Origin: Actinostola sp. cb2023
Lineage: Eukaryota; Cnidaria; Anthozoa; Actiniaria; Actinostolidae
Assembly (NCBI GenBank): GCA_033675265.1
Contig: JAUJYZ010000885.1
Span: 438,501 to 502,500, forward strand
Direction of reading: 5' to 3'
DNA: 64,000 nucleotides
Below, piece after piece: positions 1 through 62,077 of this stretch. The notes under the pieces were generated by a model that was not told the origin of the DNA, did not search any database, and saw nothing but the letters and a program-made list of their open reading frames with translations. Made by a program: the position numbers and the translations under genes. Every line of letters starts with the position of its first letter. The stretch's first letter is position 1.

Positions 1-294
1 GTAGGCTTGACGGTCAAGTTCACCGAGGTTTTTTTAAATAGGTGTATATACCTGATGACAGCACCGCCTCCTGTCCCGTATGCAACTATTGTATACCTTT
101 AGAATAGTTTAGAAACAGTTTTTGCCTTTCGCAAAGAATAATTATTCTCGTAAGAGATCGTAACATTTATAATCTATATACATAGAAGTATACCTCCCGA
201 GTCGCAAGCATAAGTGCAAGCACAAGGGGCTTTATTTTACTGTGAAAACGGGCCTGACGCAATCATAAGTACAAGCGGAAGCATCAGAATCTCA

Positions 295-484
295 ATAGGC
301 GTCTTGCATGATGGCGTCATATTACTACAAGTACCAGAATGCTTTGCACATTTTCTTTTGTTAGATAATTAGCACCAATTGTCTTGCTATTCTCAGGAGG
401 GATAAAAGTCTGAATAAGAAAGAAAAGTCCCAAAGCATTCTGGTACTTGTAGTCAAATGACGTCATCATGCAAGTCGCCTATTA
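295..484. repeat. Foldback MITE
   Basis: Inverted arms of about 50 bp (295-350 and 430-484) both carry the block ctacaagtaccagaatgc or its complement, separated by about 80 bp. The arm and the adjacent gcaccaattg block resemble the inner part of the terminal inverted repeat of the giant transposon at 33707-45787 (around 34088-34180), so it may be a non-autonomous relative. No coding is seen in 1-294. Confidence 0.7.
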
Positions 485-903
485 GCCATTATCAAATCGA
501 GCAGGGGACTGGGAACGAGTTTATTAGAATTAATGTAATTATGAAATTAAGTTCATGACATGAAAGAGCATGTTGAAATTAGCATCTGTGCAAAGTTTGA
601 TGTGATTTGAGCGAATTCTATAGGAATTATAAACTTTTGAAATTGTGTTGTCCAGCCAAAATTTTACAGTAAATGTATGGTTTGGATGGACAACATCAAA
701 TATTTACAGAGTTTGTATGGGAAAATAGACATCTTTGATGCCCTCTAGCATCGTCAATATTAAGCCGAAGTTCATCAAAATTTCCAGACTAGCTAAGTTT
801 GACCTGCTCTCTCAGAAAATGATGCCCATTTTTGCTAGTTTCTTATTGAATTAGTTTTACGGACTTGGTCCCAGTCCCCTGCTCGATTTGGTAATGGCTA
901 ATT
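481..903. repeat. Short TIR element (MITE)
   Basis: The termini attagccattatcaaatcg... and the complement of cgatttggtaatggctaat form ~35-40 bp inverted repeats that include the G-rich block gcaggggactggga. The interior is AT-rich and non-coding. It abuts the previous element. From 904 to 1238 I see no gene; a complementary AATAAA near 1013-1018 could be the poly(A) signal of the leftward M16 gene. Confidence 0.65.
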
Positions 904-1254
904 GCCCCATTTCTTGTGCCTGCATCTCGAATGAAAACGAGGCTTAATCATACACTTGCATGAAGACTATATATACAAGATCGTAGACATGATATGGCAT
1001 GCGGTGGGTGTTTTTATTCTATTGTAATAAATACTTATACGGCCATTTCCCTTCGAATCGGAGGGAGCGCATTGCACGACCATTCTACAAACGGTGGTAC
1101 TGTTAGCATAATTAACAACCTGTACACAACTATGGGATTACGTGGGGATGTCTGTGTGGATTACTAAATGCTATATATTAATTCTAAAGGGATTGTAAAT
1201 TTGTGAATAACTAAATTTGAAATAAATTGATCTAAATAGTGTGTGTTCATTCTA

Positions 1255-1645
1255 CAACATCAACCAGACAACACATCATCACCACCATTACCATCTTCAT
1301 CACCACCACCATCATCATCATCATCATCGCCACCATCACCACCACCATCATCACCACTGACCACCACCACACCACCACCATCATCATCACCATCTTCATC
1401 ACCACCATCATCTTTATTATCATCACCATCATCATCATCATCATCATCACACCACCATCATCACCACCATCATCATCATCATCATCACCACCGCCATCAT
1501 CTTCATCACCACCATCATCACCACCACCCATCATCACCATCACCACCACCATCGCCACCACCCCACCCCCACCAGCTATTTTCTATGTATCGTCATCGTC
1601 ATCATTATCGTCATCGTCATCATTATCGTCATCATCATCACAAAC
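1255..1645. repeat. (ATC/ACC)n trinucleotide microsatellite
   Basis: Almost pure cat/cac/atc triplets. It lies immediately downstream of the M16 stop codon, so it probably forms part of that gene's 3' UTR. Long open frames here on both strands are composition artefacts. Confidence 0.9.
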
Positions 1646-1662
1646 AACATAGCAGAACTATT

Positions 1663-21959
<20,297 letters not shown>

Positions 21960-22042
21960 CTTGTCTTCACATGTGACTCCTTACTCAGCGGCTGACTGTA
22001 CGACGCATGCGCACGATGCCATGACTCCACAAAATTTTCAAA
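21960..22042. promoter_or_regulatory. 83-bp divergent promoter, M16 / PSMB7
   Basis: All sequence between the two start codons. It contains acgcatgcgcac (close to the NRF1/alpha-PAL palindrome), ttactcagc (one mismatch from the antioxidant/CNC-MAF core TGACTCAGC often found at proteasome genes) and two tgactcc words. No TATA box. Motif matches are by eye, and function is inferred. Confidence 0.6.
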
Positions 22043-25000
22043 ATGGCGGCCGTGAATGCTTTGACAAACATTCCTGACTTTAGAGGAGGTTTCTCCTTCG
22101 ATAACTGTAACAGGTAAAGTTTTCGTTTCAAAGATGTGTAGAGCGATGATTTATCTATAGCTTAGAGTGTTGTGTTTGGTTGTAGAAATGCGATGTTGGA
22201 GAAAATGGGAGTTAAAGCTCCGACTGCGAGGAAGACAGGAACCACGATCGCCGGTATTGTGTTCAAGGTAAAACTTTTCTGTCTTTTGATGAGAATATTT
22301 GGACCAAGAAGTTAGCATTAAATCATAATCAACTGTACTCGCAGGCATATTACTGGAAAGTGAAAGAATATTATATATTTTTTGTTTTTTTGAAGGATGG
22401 TTAAAAATGCAAAATTAACAGAAAAGATTCTTAAGCTAAGCTTAATAGAGTGCAATCCATATGTCCGTGAAACACTACTAACTAATTAGTACTAAATAGC
22501 ACTGATGAAACAATAGAAAACAATAGAGATAACACTATTTAGTACTATTTAGTAATAAGCTTAGTACTATTTCACGGACATACAAATGTACATGTATGGT
22601 TTGCACTCTACTAACAGATTGATTTCCAGTTCATAATTATATTAGCTATCAAAAGAAAAATATATCAATACTGCAAGTAGTTTGTCAGCCTACATGTATG
22701 ACTAGCGATGTTCACTGTGACGTCGGCCATTGTAAATTTTTTTGCCAACCAGAGATCGATTGGCTGATGAAATAAAGCAACTTGTGAAGAGCTATTGTAA
22801 TCATGGTTTGCAAATTAACATTACAAAGTATAAAACGTTACGTCAATGTTTATAAACAGTGAACATCGCACTAATATAGTAGTTTGTTCTTGTTGTAGGA
22901 TGGTGTAATTCTTGGTGCAGACACGAGAGCTACTGAGGTATTACAACTGCATGTATAATTACTATGTACAGAATATGCTTCCACAATAATGAGGGTTTAT
23001 CACATAATTTCAAAACTCATCTAGGACAAAAAAATGATTATCATAACTGGAAAGAGCTCGTTGAAATTAGTAAAAATGTGAAGTTTGGTAAAGATCGCTT
23101 CACAAATTGCGAAGATATGAATTTTCAAAAATCGAAATTTTGTATGAAAACCTTTGTTGGTAGGCAAGAAGTTGCCTACCAGCGTAATTTCCAAAGGTTT
23201 TCATATAAAATTTCGATTTTTGAAAATTCATATCTTCGCAATTTGTGAAGCAATCTTTTCCAAACTTCACATTTTTACTAATTTCAACGAGCTCTTTCCA
23301 GTTATGATAATCATTTTTTTGTCCTATGAGTTTTGAAATTACGTGATAAACCCTCATTGAAGGGCTCCCTGCAAGAACAACGTAAGTGATTTCTGATCAA
23401 AATCCAAATTATCAAGATCTTTGGATTTCAAAGGAGAATTAGGGTTTTGATCACAAGTCACTCTGTTCTTGCAGGGACCCCTTCAATTCATTATCGCAGA
23501 ATGAAGTTTTTGTAATATTATGCTAATTTATTCATTTATGTACGTTAATTTAGTGTTATTTACCTAAGTTTTGTTGTCTTTTTAGGATACTATTGTAGCT
23601 GATAAAAATTGTGCTAAAATTCATTACATTGCTCCAAATATTTAGTAAGTACATGTATTAGTATTATATGTAGCTAACCTTGATTGGTTGTTGTTGATTG
23701 ATATACATGCACTTGTATTTCTAATGTATTTGGTTGATGTTTAGTTGTTGTGGCGCTGGGACAGCAGCCGATACAGAGAATGTTACAGATCTAATCTCAT
23801 CTCAAATACATCTTCATTCACTATCTACTGGGAGACAGGTATGTATTTCAATGCTACATGTATATCTCTTTAAGCTACACACACTCTAAGGGCCATCATG
23901 TACATGCATGCTTATCAAGTTGTCTAGACATCGAAGGGAACAATATTTATGATATAAAAGAATGCCCAGGGAAAGAGATCTGAGGTCTACTTCATCTAGA
24001 GTTGACAGTAGACTTGTGTAGGAAGGCATCAGTTATCTAACGTTTTTGTGTTTAGATACAAAATATTGTTAATTCTAATGATAATATTAATAAAAACTTT
24101 ATTATTTATAAAGCGCTTTTCCATGTGCTCAAAGTGCTGATTACACTAGTATATTTTATGTTCAAAGTTTTTGTGTGAAATTACCATTTTCATTATTATC
24201 TCTTTTACAGCCTAGAATTGTGACTGCTTTACGTATGCTCAAACAGAGGTTATTTAGGTAAGCAAAAAAACATAAATAGATTGTTATATTAGACACACTA
24301 CATGTACATTTTGTACCTTGTGTAACAACTAAAGAGTGTTACAACACCTGTGAAATATGAGCATTTATAAAGGCGTTTTTGCATGAGTGAGGAATATATG
24401 GTACTGTGCTGTGCCGCACTCAAAGAGTTTGATTGAACGAGATGCATCTGCACGCTTTCTTGATTGGTTCACAAAGGAAGCCATTTGAGTGTCATGGTCC
24501 TGTAGGTTTGCTACTCATGTGAAAATGAATTTATTATGTACAATGTTTCATTACCTGATGCTAAGTTACTCAATAAATGCCTTTTCTCGTGCCCAGATAT
24601 CAGGGATATGTGAGTGCAGCACTCGTCCTAGGGGGTGTAGACTTCAATGGTCCTAAACTTCATACTGTTTACCCTCATGGTAGTACAGATTCTCTTCCAT
24701 ATGTTACAATGGGTACGTTAAACACATTCCTTCTTGATGCACATAATAGGGCCATTTATACGAGCGAAAATAAGACGCAGCTTTTCTTAGACGCGACTTA
24801 GATAAACGCAAACCTCTTCGTATAAACAGCACTTTTAGACCTAAGACGCGGACAAAATAAGAACAGCTCAGAACGCTGTTCTCCGATAAGTCGCGTCTTA
24901 GACTAAAAGTGCTGTTTATACGAAGAGGTTCGCGTCTTATCTAAGTCGCGTCTAAAATAAGCCGCGTCTTATTTTCGCTCGTATAAATGGCCCTAATAAT

Positions 25001-26878
25001 CTTGGCTTTAGAAGCATGCTGGATAGACCAGTCAGAAGTGCCTCTATAAAGCCAGTTCGGAGTTTAAGAATAAGGTTCAGTGCGCATGCAATTTTATCCT
25101 GATTATGTCACCTTCTTTCATTAATGTTTGTATTATTTTTAAATAACAAAAGAAGGTGATAATAAAATCGCATGTGCACTGAACCTTATTCTTAAACTTT
25201 GAACTGGATTATTGATGACTCTGCTAAATGTGTCTGTGTTTTGTTTAAATTGTAGGTTCTGGCTCTCTAGCAGCAATGTCTGTATTTGAGTCTCGATACA
25301 GACCCGATATGGAGGTATTTTGGTTTACTGTACTATAGTAAAGCTCACTGATCATAACATAGCAGGATGGAAACGGTTACATGTGTAAATAGATGTATTC
25401 ATTCCCTGGGGGAAAAGGTCCTTTTCTTTCCCCATGAGAAAATCCAATGAGCACTGTACATACATGTAGTTCTAAAATATTCTTTCCTCTTTAGCTTGAT
25501 GAGGCCAAGCAACTTGTAAGAGATGGAATTGCAGCTGGTATATTCAATGATTTGGTCAGTATACTATGTACATTGTATACATGTATATTGTTTGAAGGTA
25601 CACGTATGTAACTATTTTTATATCTGTCTCCAGGGCTCTGGTAGCAATATAGACTTGTGTGTCATTACTAAAGAAGGAGTTAACTACATCAGACCACATG
25701 ACGTAGTCAATGTTAGGGGAGAGAGGCAAGGCATATATACATACAAGAGAGGCACTACTGGTGAGTATACTATAGTATACATGTATGATACCCTGTCATA
25801 TCCCATTAGCCTTTGCAAATATACATACAAGAGAGGCACTACTGGTGAGTATACTGTAGTGTACATGTATGATACCCTGTCATATCCCATTAGCCTTTGC
25901 AAATATACATACAAGAGAGGCACTACTGGTGAGTATACTATAGTATACATGTATGATACCCTGTCATATCCCATTAGCCTTTGCAAATATACATACAAGA
26001 GAGGCACTACTGGTGAGTATACTATAGTGTACATGTATGATACCCTGTCATATCCCATTAGCCTTTGCAAATATACATACAAGAGAGGCACTACTGGTGA
26101 GTATACTATAGTATACATGTATGATACCCTGTCATATCCCATTAGCCTTTGCAAATATACATACAAGAGAGGCACTACTGGTGAGTATACTATAGTATAC
26201 ATGTATGGTACCCTGTCATATCCCATTAGCCTTTGCAAATATACATACAAGAGAGGCACTACTGGTGAGTATACTATAGTATACATGTATGATACCCTGT
26301 CATATCCCATTAGCCTTTGCAAAATGGTGAGCACTTCCATTGAACTTTTTATTTCCATCATCATTTTCATTATTATTTAATATCACCACCATCATCAACA
26401 TCCATGGATCTTTGCACAATTTGTCATTGGCTTCACCACCATCATCAATATATACCTCTATCATCATCATCATCAGCATCCATGGATCATTGCACAATTT
26501 GTCACTGGCTTCACCACCATCATCAATATATACCTCTATCATCATCATCAACATCAGCATCCATGGATCATTGCACAATTTGTCACTGGCTTCACCACCA
26601 TCATCAATATATACCTCTATCGTCATCATCATCATCATCAACATCAGCATCCATGGATCATTGCACAATTTGTCACTGGCTTCACCACCATCATCAATAT
26701 ATACCTCTATCGTCATCATCATCATCATCAACATCAGCATCCATGGATCATTGCACAATTTGTCACTGGCTTCACCACCATCATCAATATATACCTCTAT
26801 CATCATCATCAACATCAACATCCATGGATCATTGCACAATTTGTCACTGGCTTCACCACCATCATCAATATATACCTC

Positions 26879-26909
<31 letters not shown>

Positions 26910-29456
26910 ATCAGCATCCATGGATCATTGCACAATTTGTCACTGGCTTCACCACCATCATCAATATATACCTCTATCATCATCATCATCATCAGCATCC
27001 ATGGATCATTGCACAATTTGTCACTGGCTTCACCACCATCATCAATATATACCTCTATCGTCATCATCATCATCAACATCCATGGATCATTGCACAATTT
27101 GTCATTGGCTTCACCACCATCATCGATATATACCTCTATCGTCATCATCATCATCAGCATCAGCATTCATGGATCATTGCACAATTTATCATTGGCTTCA
27201 CCACCATCATCAATATATACCTCTATCGTCATCATCATCATCAACATCCATGGATCATTGCACAATTTGTCATTGGCTTCACCACCATCATCGATATATA
27301 CCTCTATCGTCATCATCATCATCAGCATCAGCATCCATGGATCATTGCACAATTTGTCATTGGCTTCACCACCATCATCGATATATACCTCTATCGTCAT
27401 CATCATCATCAGCATCAGCATCCATGGATCATTGCACAATTTGTCATTGGCTTCACCACCATCATCAATATATACCTCTATCGTCATCATCATCATCAGC
27501 ATCCATGGATCATTGCACAATTTGTCATTGGCTTCACCACCATCATCGATATATACCTCTATCGTCATCATCATCATCAGCATCATCAGCATCCATGGAT
27601 CATTGCACAATTTGTCATTGGCTTCACCACCATCATCGATATATACCTCTATCGTCATCATCATCATCAGCATCAGCATCCATGGATCATTGCACAATTT
27701 GTCATTGGCTTCACCACCATCATCGATATATACCTCTATCGTCATCATCATCATCAGCATCAGCATCCATGGATCATTGCACAATTTGTCATTGGCTTCA
27801 CCACCATCATCGATATATACCTCTATCGTCATCATCATCATCAGCATCCATGGATCATTGCACAATTTGTCACTGGCTTCACCACCATCATCAATATATA
27901 CCTCTATCGTCATCATCATCATCAGCATCAGCATCCATGGATCATTGCACAATTTATCATTGGCTTCACCACCATCATCGATATATACCTCTATCGTCAT
28001 CATCATCATCAGCATCAGCATCCATGGATCATTGCACAATTTGTCATTGGCTTCACCACCATCATCGATATATACCTCTATCGTCATCATCATCATCATC
28101 AGCATCCATGGATCATTGCACAATTTGTCACTGGCTTCACCACCATCATCAATATATACCTCTATCGTCATCATCATCATCAGCATCAGCATCCATGGAT
28201 CATTGCACAATTTGTCATTGGCTTCACCACCATCATCGATATATACCTCTATCGTCATCATCATCATCAGCATCAGCATCCATGGATCATTGCACAATTT
28301 GTCATTGGCTTCACCACCATCATCGATATATACCTCTATCGTCATCATCATCATCAGCATCAGCATCCATGGATCATTGCACAATTTGTCATTGGCTTCA
28401 CCACCATCATCGATATATACCTCTATCGTCATCATCATCATCAGCATCAGCATCCATGGATCATTGCACAATTTGTCATTGGCTTCACCACCATCATCGA
28501 TATATACCTCTATCGTCATCATCATCATCAACATCAGCATCCATGGATCATTGCACAATTTGTCATTGGCTTCACCACCATCATCGATATATACCTCTAT
28601 CGTCATCATCATCATCATCAGCATCAGCATCCATGGATCATTGCACAATTTGTCATTGGCTTCACCACCATCATCAATATATACCTCTATCGTCATCATC
28701 ATCATCAGCATCCATGGATCATTGCACAATTTGTCATTGGCTTCACCACCATCATCGATATATACCTCTATCGTCATCATCATCATCAGCATCAGCATCC
28801 ATGGATCATTGCACAATTTGTCATTGGCTTCACCACCATCATCGATATATACCTCTATCGTCATCATCATCATCAGCATCAGCATCCATGGATCATTGCA
28901 CAATTTGTCATTGGCTTCACCACCATCATCAATATATACCTCTATCGTCATCATCATCATCAGCATCCATGGATCATTGCACAATTTGTCATTGGCTTCA
29001 CCACCATCATCGATATATACCTCTATCGTCATCATCATCATCAGCATCAGCATCCATGGATCATTGCACAATTTGTCATTGGCTTCACCACCATCATCGA
29101 TATATACCTCTATCGTCATCATCATCATCAGCATCAGCATCCATGGATCATTGCACAATTTGTCACTGGCTTCACCACCATCATCAATATATACCTCTAT
29201 CATCATCATCATCATCAGCATCCATGGATCATTGCACAATTTGTCACTGGCTTCACCATCGATATATACCTCTATCATCATCGATATATACCTCTATCAT
29301 CATCGTCATCATCAGCATCATCACCAGTATTAATCAATAAACTTACTATTTCTCATTTCTATTCTTGCAGCTGTTCTTACCAAACACGTGACACTCATCA
29401 AAGTTGATGTTACAGAGACTAAAGTCAGCACATCAGATGAACCTATGGATTTGTAG
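22043..29456 (+). CDS. PSMB7: Proteasome subunit beta type-7 (trypsin-like catalytic subunit), 11 exons
   Basis: Exons 22043-22113, 22186-22267, 22899-22937, 23586-23644, 23745-23838, 24211-24257, 24597-24712, 25256-25314, 25495-25554, 25634-25760 and 29371-29456 join in phase to 840 nt (279 aa; human PSMB7 is 277). The propeptide ends at Gly42; Thr43 is the catalytic N-terminal Thr of the mature subunit (KTGTTIAG), with Asp59 and Lys75 at mature positions 17 and 33. [38 protein letters not shown] and [13 protein letters not shown] are family hallmarks. It carries out the trypsin-like cleavage in the 20S core beta ring. The last intron (25761-29370) is swollen by two minisatellites. A poly(A) signal candidate lies near 29851. 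Confidence 0.96.
22447..22609. repeat. Foldback MITE
   Basis: agagtgcaatccatatgtcc with tccgtgaaacactac at the left and the complements of tttcacggacatac and tggtttgcactct at the right. In PSMB7 intron 2. Confidence 0.75.
22705..22869. repeat. Short-TIR MITE
   Basis: gcgatgttcactgt and its exact complement acagtgaacatcgc bracket 165 bp, with tgacgt words just inside both ends. Confidence 0.75.
22988..23358. repeat. Foldback MITE family B, ~180-bp arms
   Basis: aatgagggtttatcacataa at the left; near-perfect complement through 23358. It would fold into one long hairpin with a short loop. A one-armed relative lies at 10874-11106. Confidence 0.9.
23357..23488. repeat. MITE family A, copy 2
   Basis: ttgaagggctccctgcaaga at the left and complement at the right; related to 17393-17534. 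It abuts the family B element directly. Confidence 0.82.
24748..24995. repeat. Foldback MITE
   Basis: agggccatttatacgagcga at the left and its complement at the right, with repeated cgcgtctta words inside. The arms cover most of the element. In PSMB7 intron 7, starting 35 bp after the exon 7 donor. Confidence 0.88.
25051..25208. repeat. Foldback MITE
   Basis: ccagttcggagtttaagaat and its complement at the ends, with caccttctttcatt and aaagaaggtg inside. Confidence 0.82.
25735..26325 (+). repeat. 84-bp tandem repeat of the PSMB7 exon 10 donor end
   Basis: Seven 84-bp units, each containing the last coding bases of exon 10 (TYKRGTTG), the donor gtgagtat and downstream intron. Because 84 bp is 28 codons and no unit contains a stop, the frame stays open through all seven donors. 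Confidence 0.95.
26385..29300. repeat. ~80-95-bp ATC-rich minisatellite, about 34 copies
   Basis: Unit core tggatcattgcacaatttgt, then ggcttcaccaccatcatc, then atatatacctctatc, followed by a variable number of tcatca/gcatca triplets, so unit length varies in steps of 3. Several frames on both strands stay open for up to ~3 kb as an artefact. It lies in the last PSMB7 intron. Confidence 0.95.
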
Positions 29457-29469
29457 ATAACAGTGTACA

Positions 29470-29760
29470 TGTAGACACACAGACAGACACAGACAAACAA
29501 ACAGACACAGACAAACAGGCAGACACAGACAGACATACAGACACACTGACAGACAGACACACACAGATACACAAACAGGCAGACACAGACAGACACACAC
29601 AGACAGACACTGACTGACAGACACACAGACACACACAGACAAACAAACAGACACACACAAACAGGCAGACACAGACAGACAGACACACAGGCAGGCAGAC
29701 AGACACACACAGACAGACACTGACTGACAGACAGACACACACACACAGACATAGACAGAT
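29470..29760. repeat. (CAGACA)n-like microsatellite
   Basis: Imperfect cagaca/cacaca array in the 3' UTR of PSMB7, starting about 14 bp after the stop codon. Confidence 0.88.
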
Positions 29761-29784
29761 AAGCCTATTCAAAGACCCATTAGA

Positions 29785-29870
29785 AGTGTTGAGTAGACCC
29801 TCTACTATAAACAGTCACGATGCATAAATGTCCTTGGGACAAGTAAAAGAAATAAAGATTTGTGAAAAAT
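29785..29870 (+). repeat. Dispersed repeat shared with 17889-17965
   Basis: gaccctctactataaacagt, tgatgcataa-like and ggacaagtaaaagaaataaa match the start of the LINE remnant at 17889. It contains the likely poly(A) signal of PSMB7. From 29871 to 30498 I see only a small hairpin around 30030-30090 (ccggtcaggtc / gacctgaccgg). Confidence 0.5.
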
Positions 29871-30498
29871 TGATGCCACTGACTACGTGTCAAACGTTCT
29901 TGCTCTGAATCTCCCAGAATTCCTTGTGGTCATTGCTTTCATGACTTTCACGACCCTCGTCAATAATTCAGTTGAGAAACTCGAGCATTCGTCTACCCTG
30001 CGTTAACTATATACCGTTAGCTGCACACCCGCTCCGTTCCGGTCAGGTCTCGGGGAAACGGTTTGTCCTGCGACCTGACCGGAGCAGGAGAAAAAGGAGT
30101 CTGGGACACTGGACTTTAATTGTACTTCAGTTGATTAAAATGCAAATCACGAGCTCGAAAAAGCAGTTTAACTCTGACCTTTCATTACCCCCCATGTCGA
30201 ACTTCGGCATCCCAATAAAACTTTGTCTATTAAATAAAGATAGAAAACAACCCAAGTTACTATAGTACTATGGGAATGTGGTGTATCAGTTAAAGCTTGA
30301 GAGAAAAAAATCTGAGACTGCATTTCAAAATTAAGCTGAATCTAATTAAACAACAGTTCGTGACTTAATAACTTTGAAAGTTGTTTTGAATATTTTATTA
30401 TAGCACCGCTAAATTATAGATACTTTGGAAAGTTTTTCTGCGTGTTTTGCATAATTTATATAACACGTACAATATACTAATAAAGAAACGAAGCTAAA

Positions 30499-60168
<29,670 letters not shown>

Positions 60169-60696
60169 ACAGATCTGCAGGAAGATTCTAAAAATAGAGT
60201 GTTTGCTTCGACGTCTATTTTGGATAGTCCCGGAGATAGTTAAGAACTCTTTTTCACAATGTTATCAGTGGCGTAGCTTCCTTTACGCATATACGCACGT
60301 GCGTACCTCGGGAAACCAAAACTTTACAATAAATATACAGCAAAATTGTCAAGTTTAGCTTTTGCTCTCTAGGGAAAATAATGGTGTGCGTACTTCGTGA
60401 AAGTGTCTGGCTACGCCCCTGGTTATATATATTTCCTTTAACCAGTTGAATTTATCATTATATACCGACGCAGCCCATACTAGTGTACTCACTTGTTCCA
60501 TGTTATTGAATTTTGGATAGTGAGAGGGGGTGGGGTGGGGAGCAAAGGGAGAGTAAAGGATGTGGGGGTAGGGTTAGGTATGCAAACGGTTACGTCTTCA
60601 AAAGTTTGCGTGTTGGACGGACAACGCATAAACAGTCGCTTGTATAAGTATTCTAACACGCGCGTTCAGCAATTATTGACCTTCAATAAAACACAT

Positions 60697-60780
60697 GCTT
60701 GTTTCGACTTCCCTCTAACTGATCTGTGTAGCTAGTTTAAATACCCGTATGACGGAGCACTCGTCGGGGTGGGGGGGGGG
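60697..60780 (+). mobile_element. SINE body fragment
   Basis: cttgtttcgacttccctcta, agtttaaatacccgtatgac and ggagcactcgtc match the body of the SINE at 16855-17205 but lack the tRNA-like head. A poly-G run follows at 60770-60786. The stretch 60169-60696 is PH 3' UTR and downstream sequence with no recognised gene. Confidence 0.6.
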
Positions 60781-60815
60781 GGGGGGTGCGGGGAGAGATG
60801 GAACACGCACCTTAA

Positions 60816-61172
60816 AGTGCCTATCACCCCTGTGAGATTGTTTTAAAAATCTATTCAATATAAGCTGAATAGTTGGTGGGTTCAGTATTTTGTGATTTGA
60901 ATCTTGCGTTTATGAGTTATAGAGGTTTGAAATCTCAATATGCAAATTTGATGACGTCTATACTAAGACTTCATTTATTATACAAAAACGCCCTTGTGCT
61001 GATTATTGAAAACTTACAGAATATTTTCAGTCTTTATAAATGATTTTATAACTTTTTTGCAACCTCTATAACTCATAAACGCAAGGTTCAAATCACAAAA
61101 TACTGAACCCACCAACTATTCAGCTTATATTGAATAGATTTTTAAAACAATCTCACAGGGGTGATAGGCACT
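60816..61172. repeat. Foldback element with TTAA target duplication
   Basis: agtgcctatcacccctgtga and its complement at the ends, ~145-bp arms, flanked by TTAA (60812-60815 and 61173-61176). Unrelated in sequence to the TTAA element at 20163-20847. From 61177 to 62077 I see only AT-rich non-coding DNA. Confidence 0.9.
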
Positions 61173-62077
61173 TTAAACTTATAGCGGAAATTAATACTAC
61201 ACAAACTGTATAATTAGATTTATTCTTGCAAGACAACTAGTCTTTATTATAACATTCAATAATCTAACGATTGTAATAAATAGCAGATGATAAATAAACA
61301 AATATCCTATTTGTACATGGGAAGCCAATCAAGTGTTTTTATATTAGTTCTAAAAAATAATTCTAAAATCTGTAAAAATTCAGCATTAATCTTAATCGGA
61401 AAAATCAAAGTGTCTTTTGTTATTCTTGGCGCAAAGTTTAGATCGCAAAGTTTTGATATTTTTTCTTTTCTTTTCCAGGAAAGCCAATCAAGTGCCATCG
61501 ACACTAAGTGGTTTTCGAATATTTAATCGACTGTAGAGCCATTCGCATATCTTAAGAGAATAACCAAGTTTATTGAATCACTTTGAAAATAGTCCGCTCG
61601 TTTTCGATTGAAAGGTTATTCTCTCCCCAAAAGAAAAAGAGAGTGAAAAAATATTACGCGCTTCAGTCCTATTGTTTTTTGAAAAGGCATTAAAACACAG
61701 TGACCAATTCAAATAATTTGTAATAATACCTAATAATATCTTATACAAGCTTTAAGCTTAGTACACTTTAAGATTTTAAAGCTTTCTAAAGCTTTTTATC
61801 AATATTTTATGTCATTCTTGATTGATTGTTTATATCAAGAGGGTTGATGCATTTTACTGGCATCCTTCAACGAATTACCATAACGTGTAAACTTAATCTC
61901 AGTCTTAGGGTATGGAGAGAAGCGATATGTTCTCGATTGTAGTGCTTGTAGTGTTGATATTGTATCCACGTTGTAAAGGGGAGGGTTTGGTAATCAGGTT
62001 ATCTGTCAGTCTTGAGTTGTGTTGGGACAACCTTTCCGTTTATTGCGCGAATACTTTCATATTTTGATGATCCTATT

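Noticed and set aside
26340..29340. Plus-strand ORFs near 1,000 codons and minus-strand ORFs of 288-704 codons
   Set aside because: Products of a 3n-length minisatellite without stops, intronic in PSMB7; no domain and no splice support.
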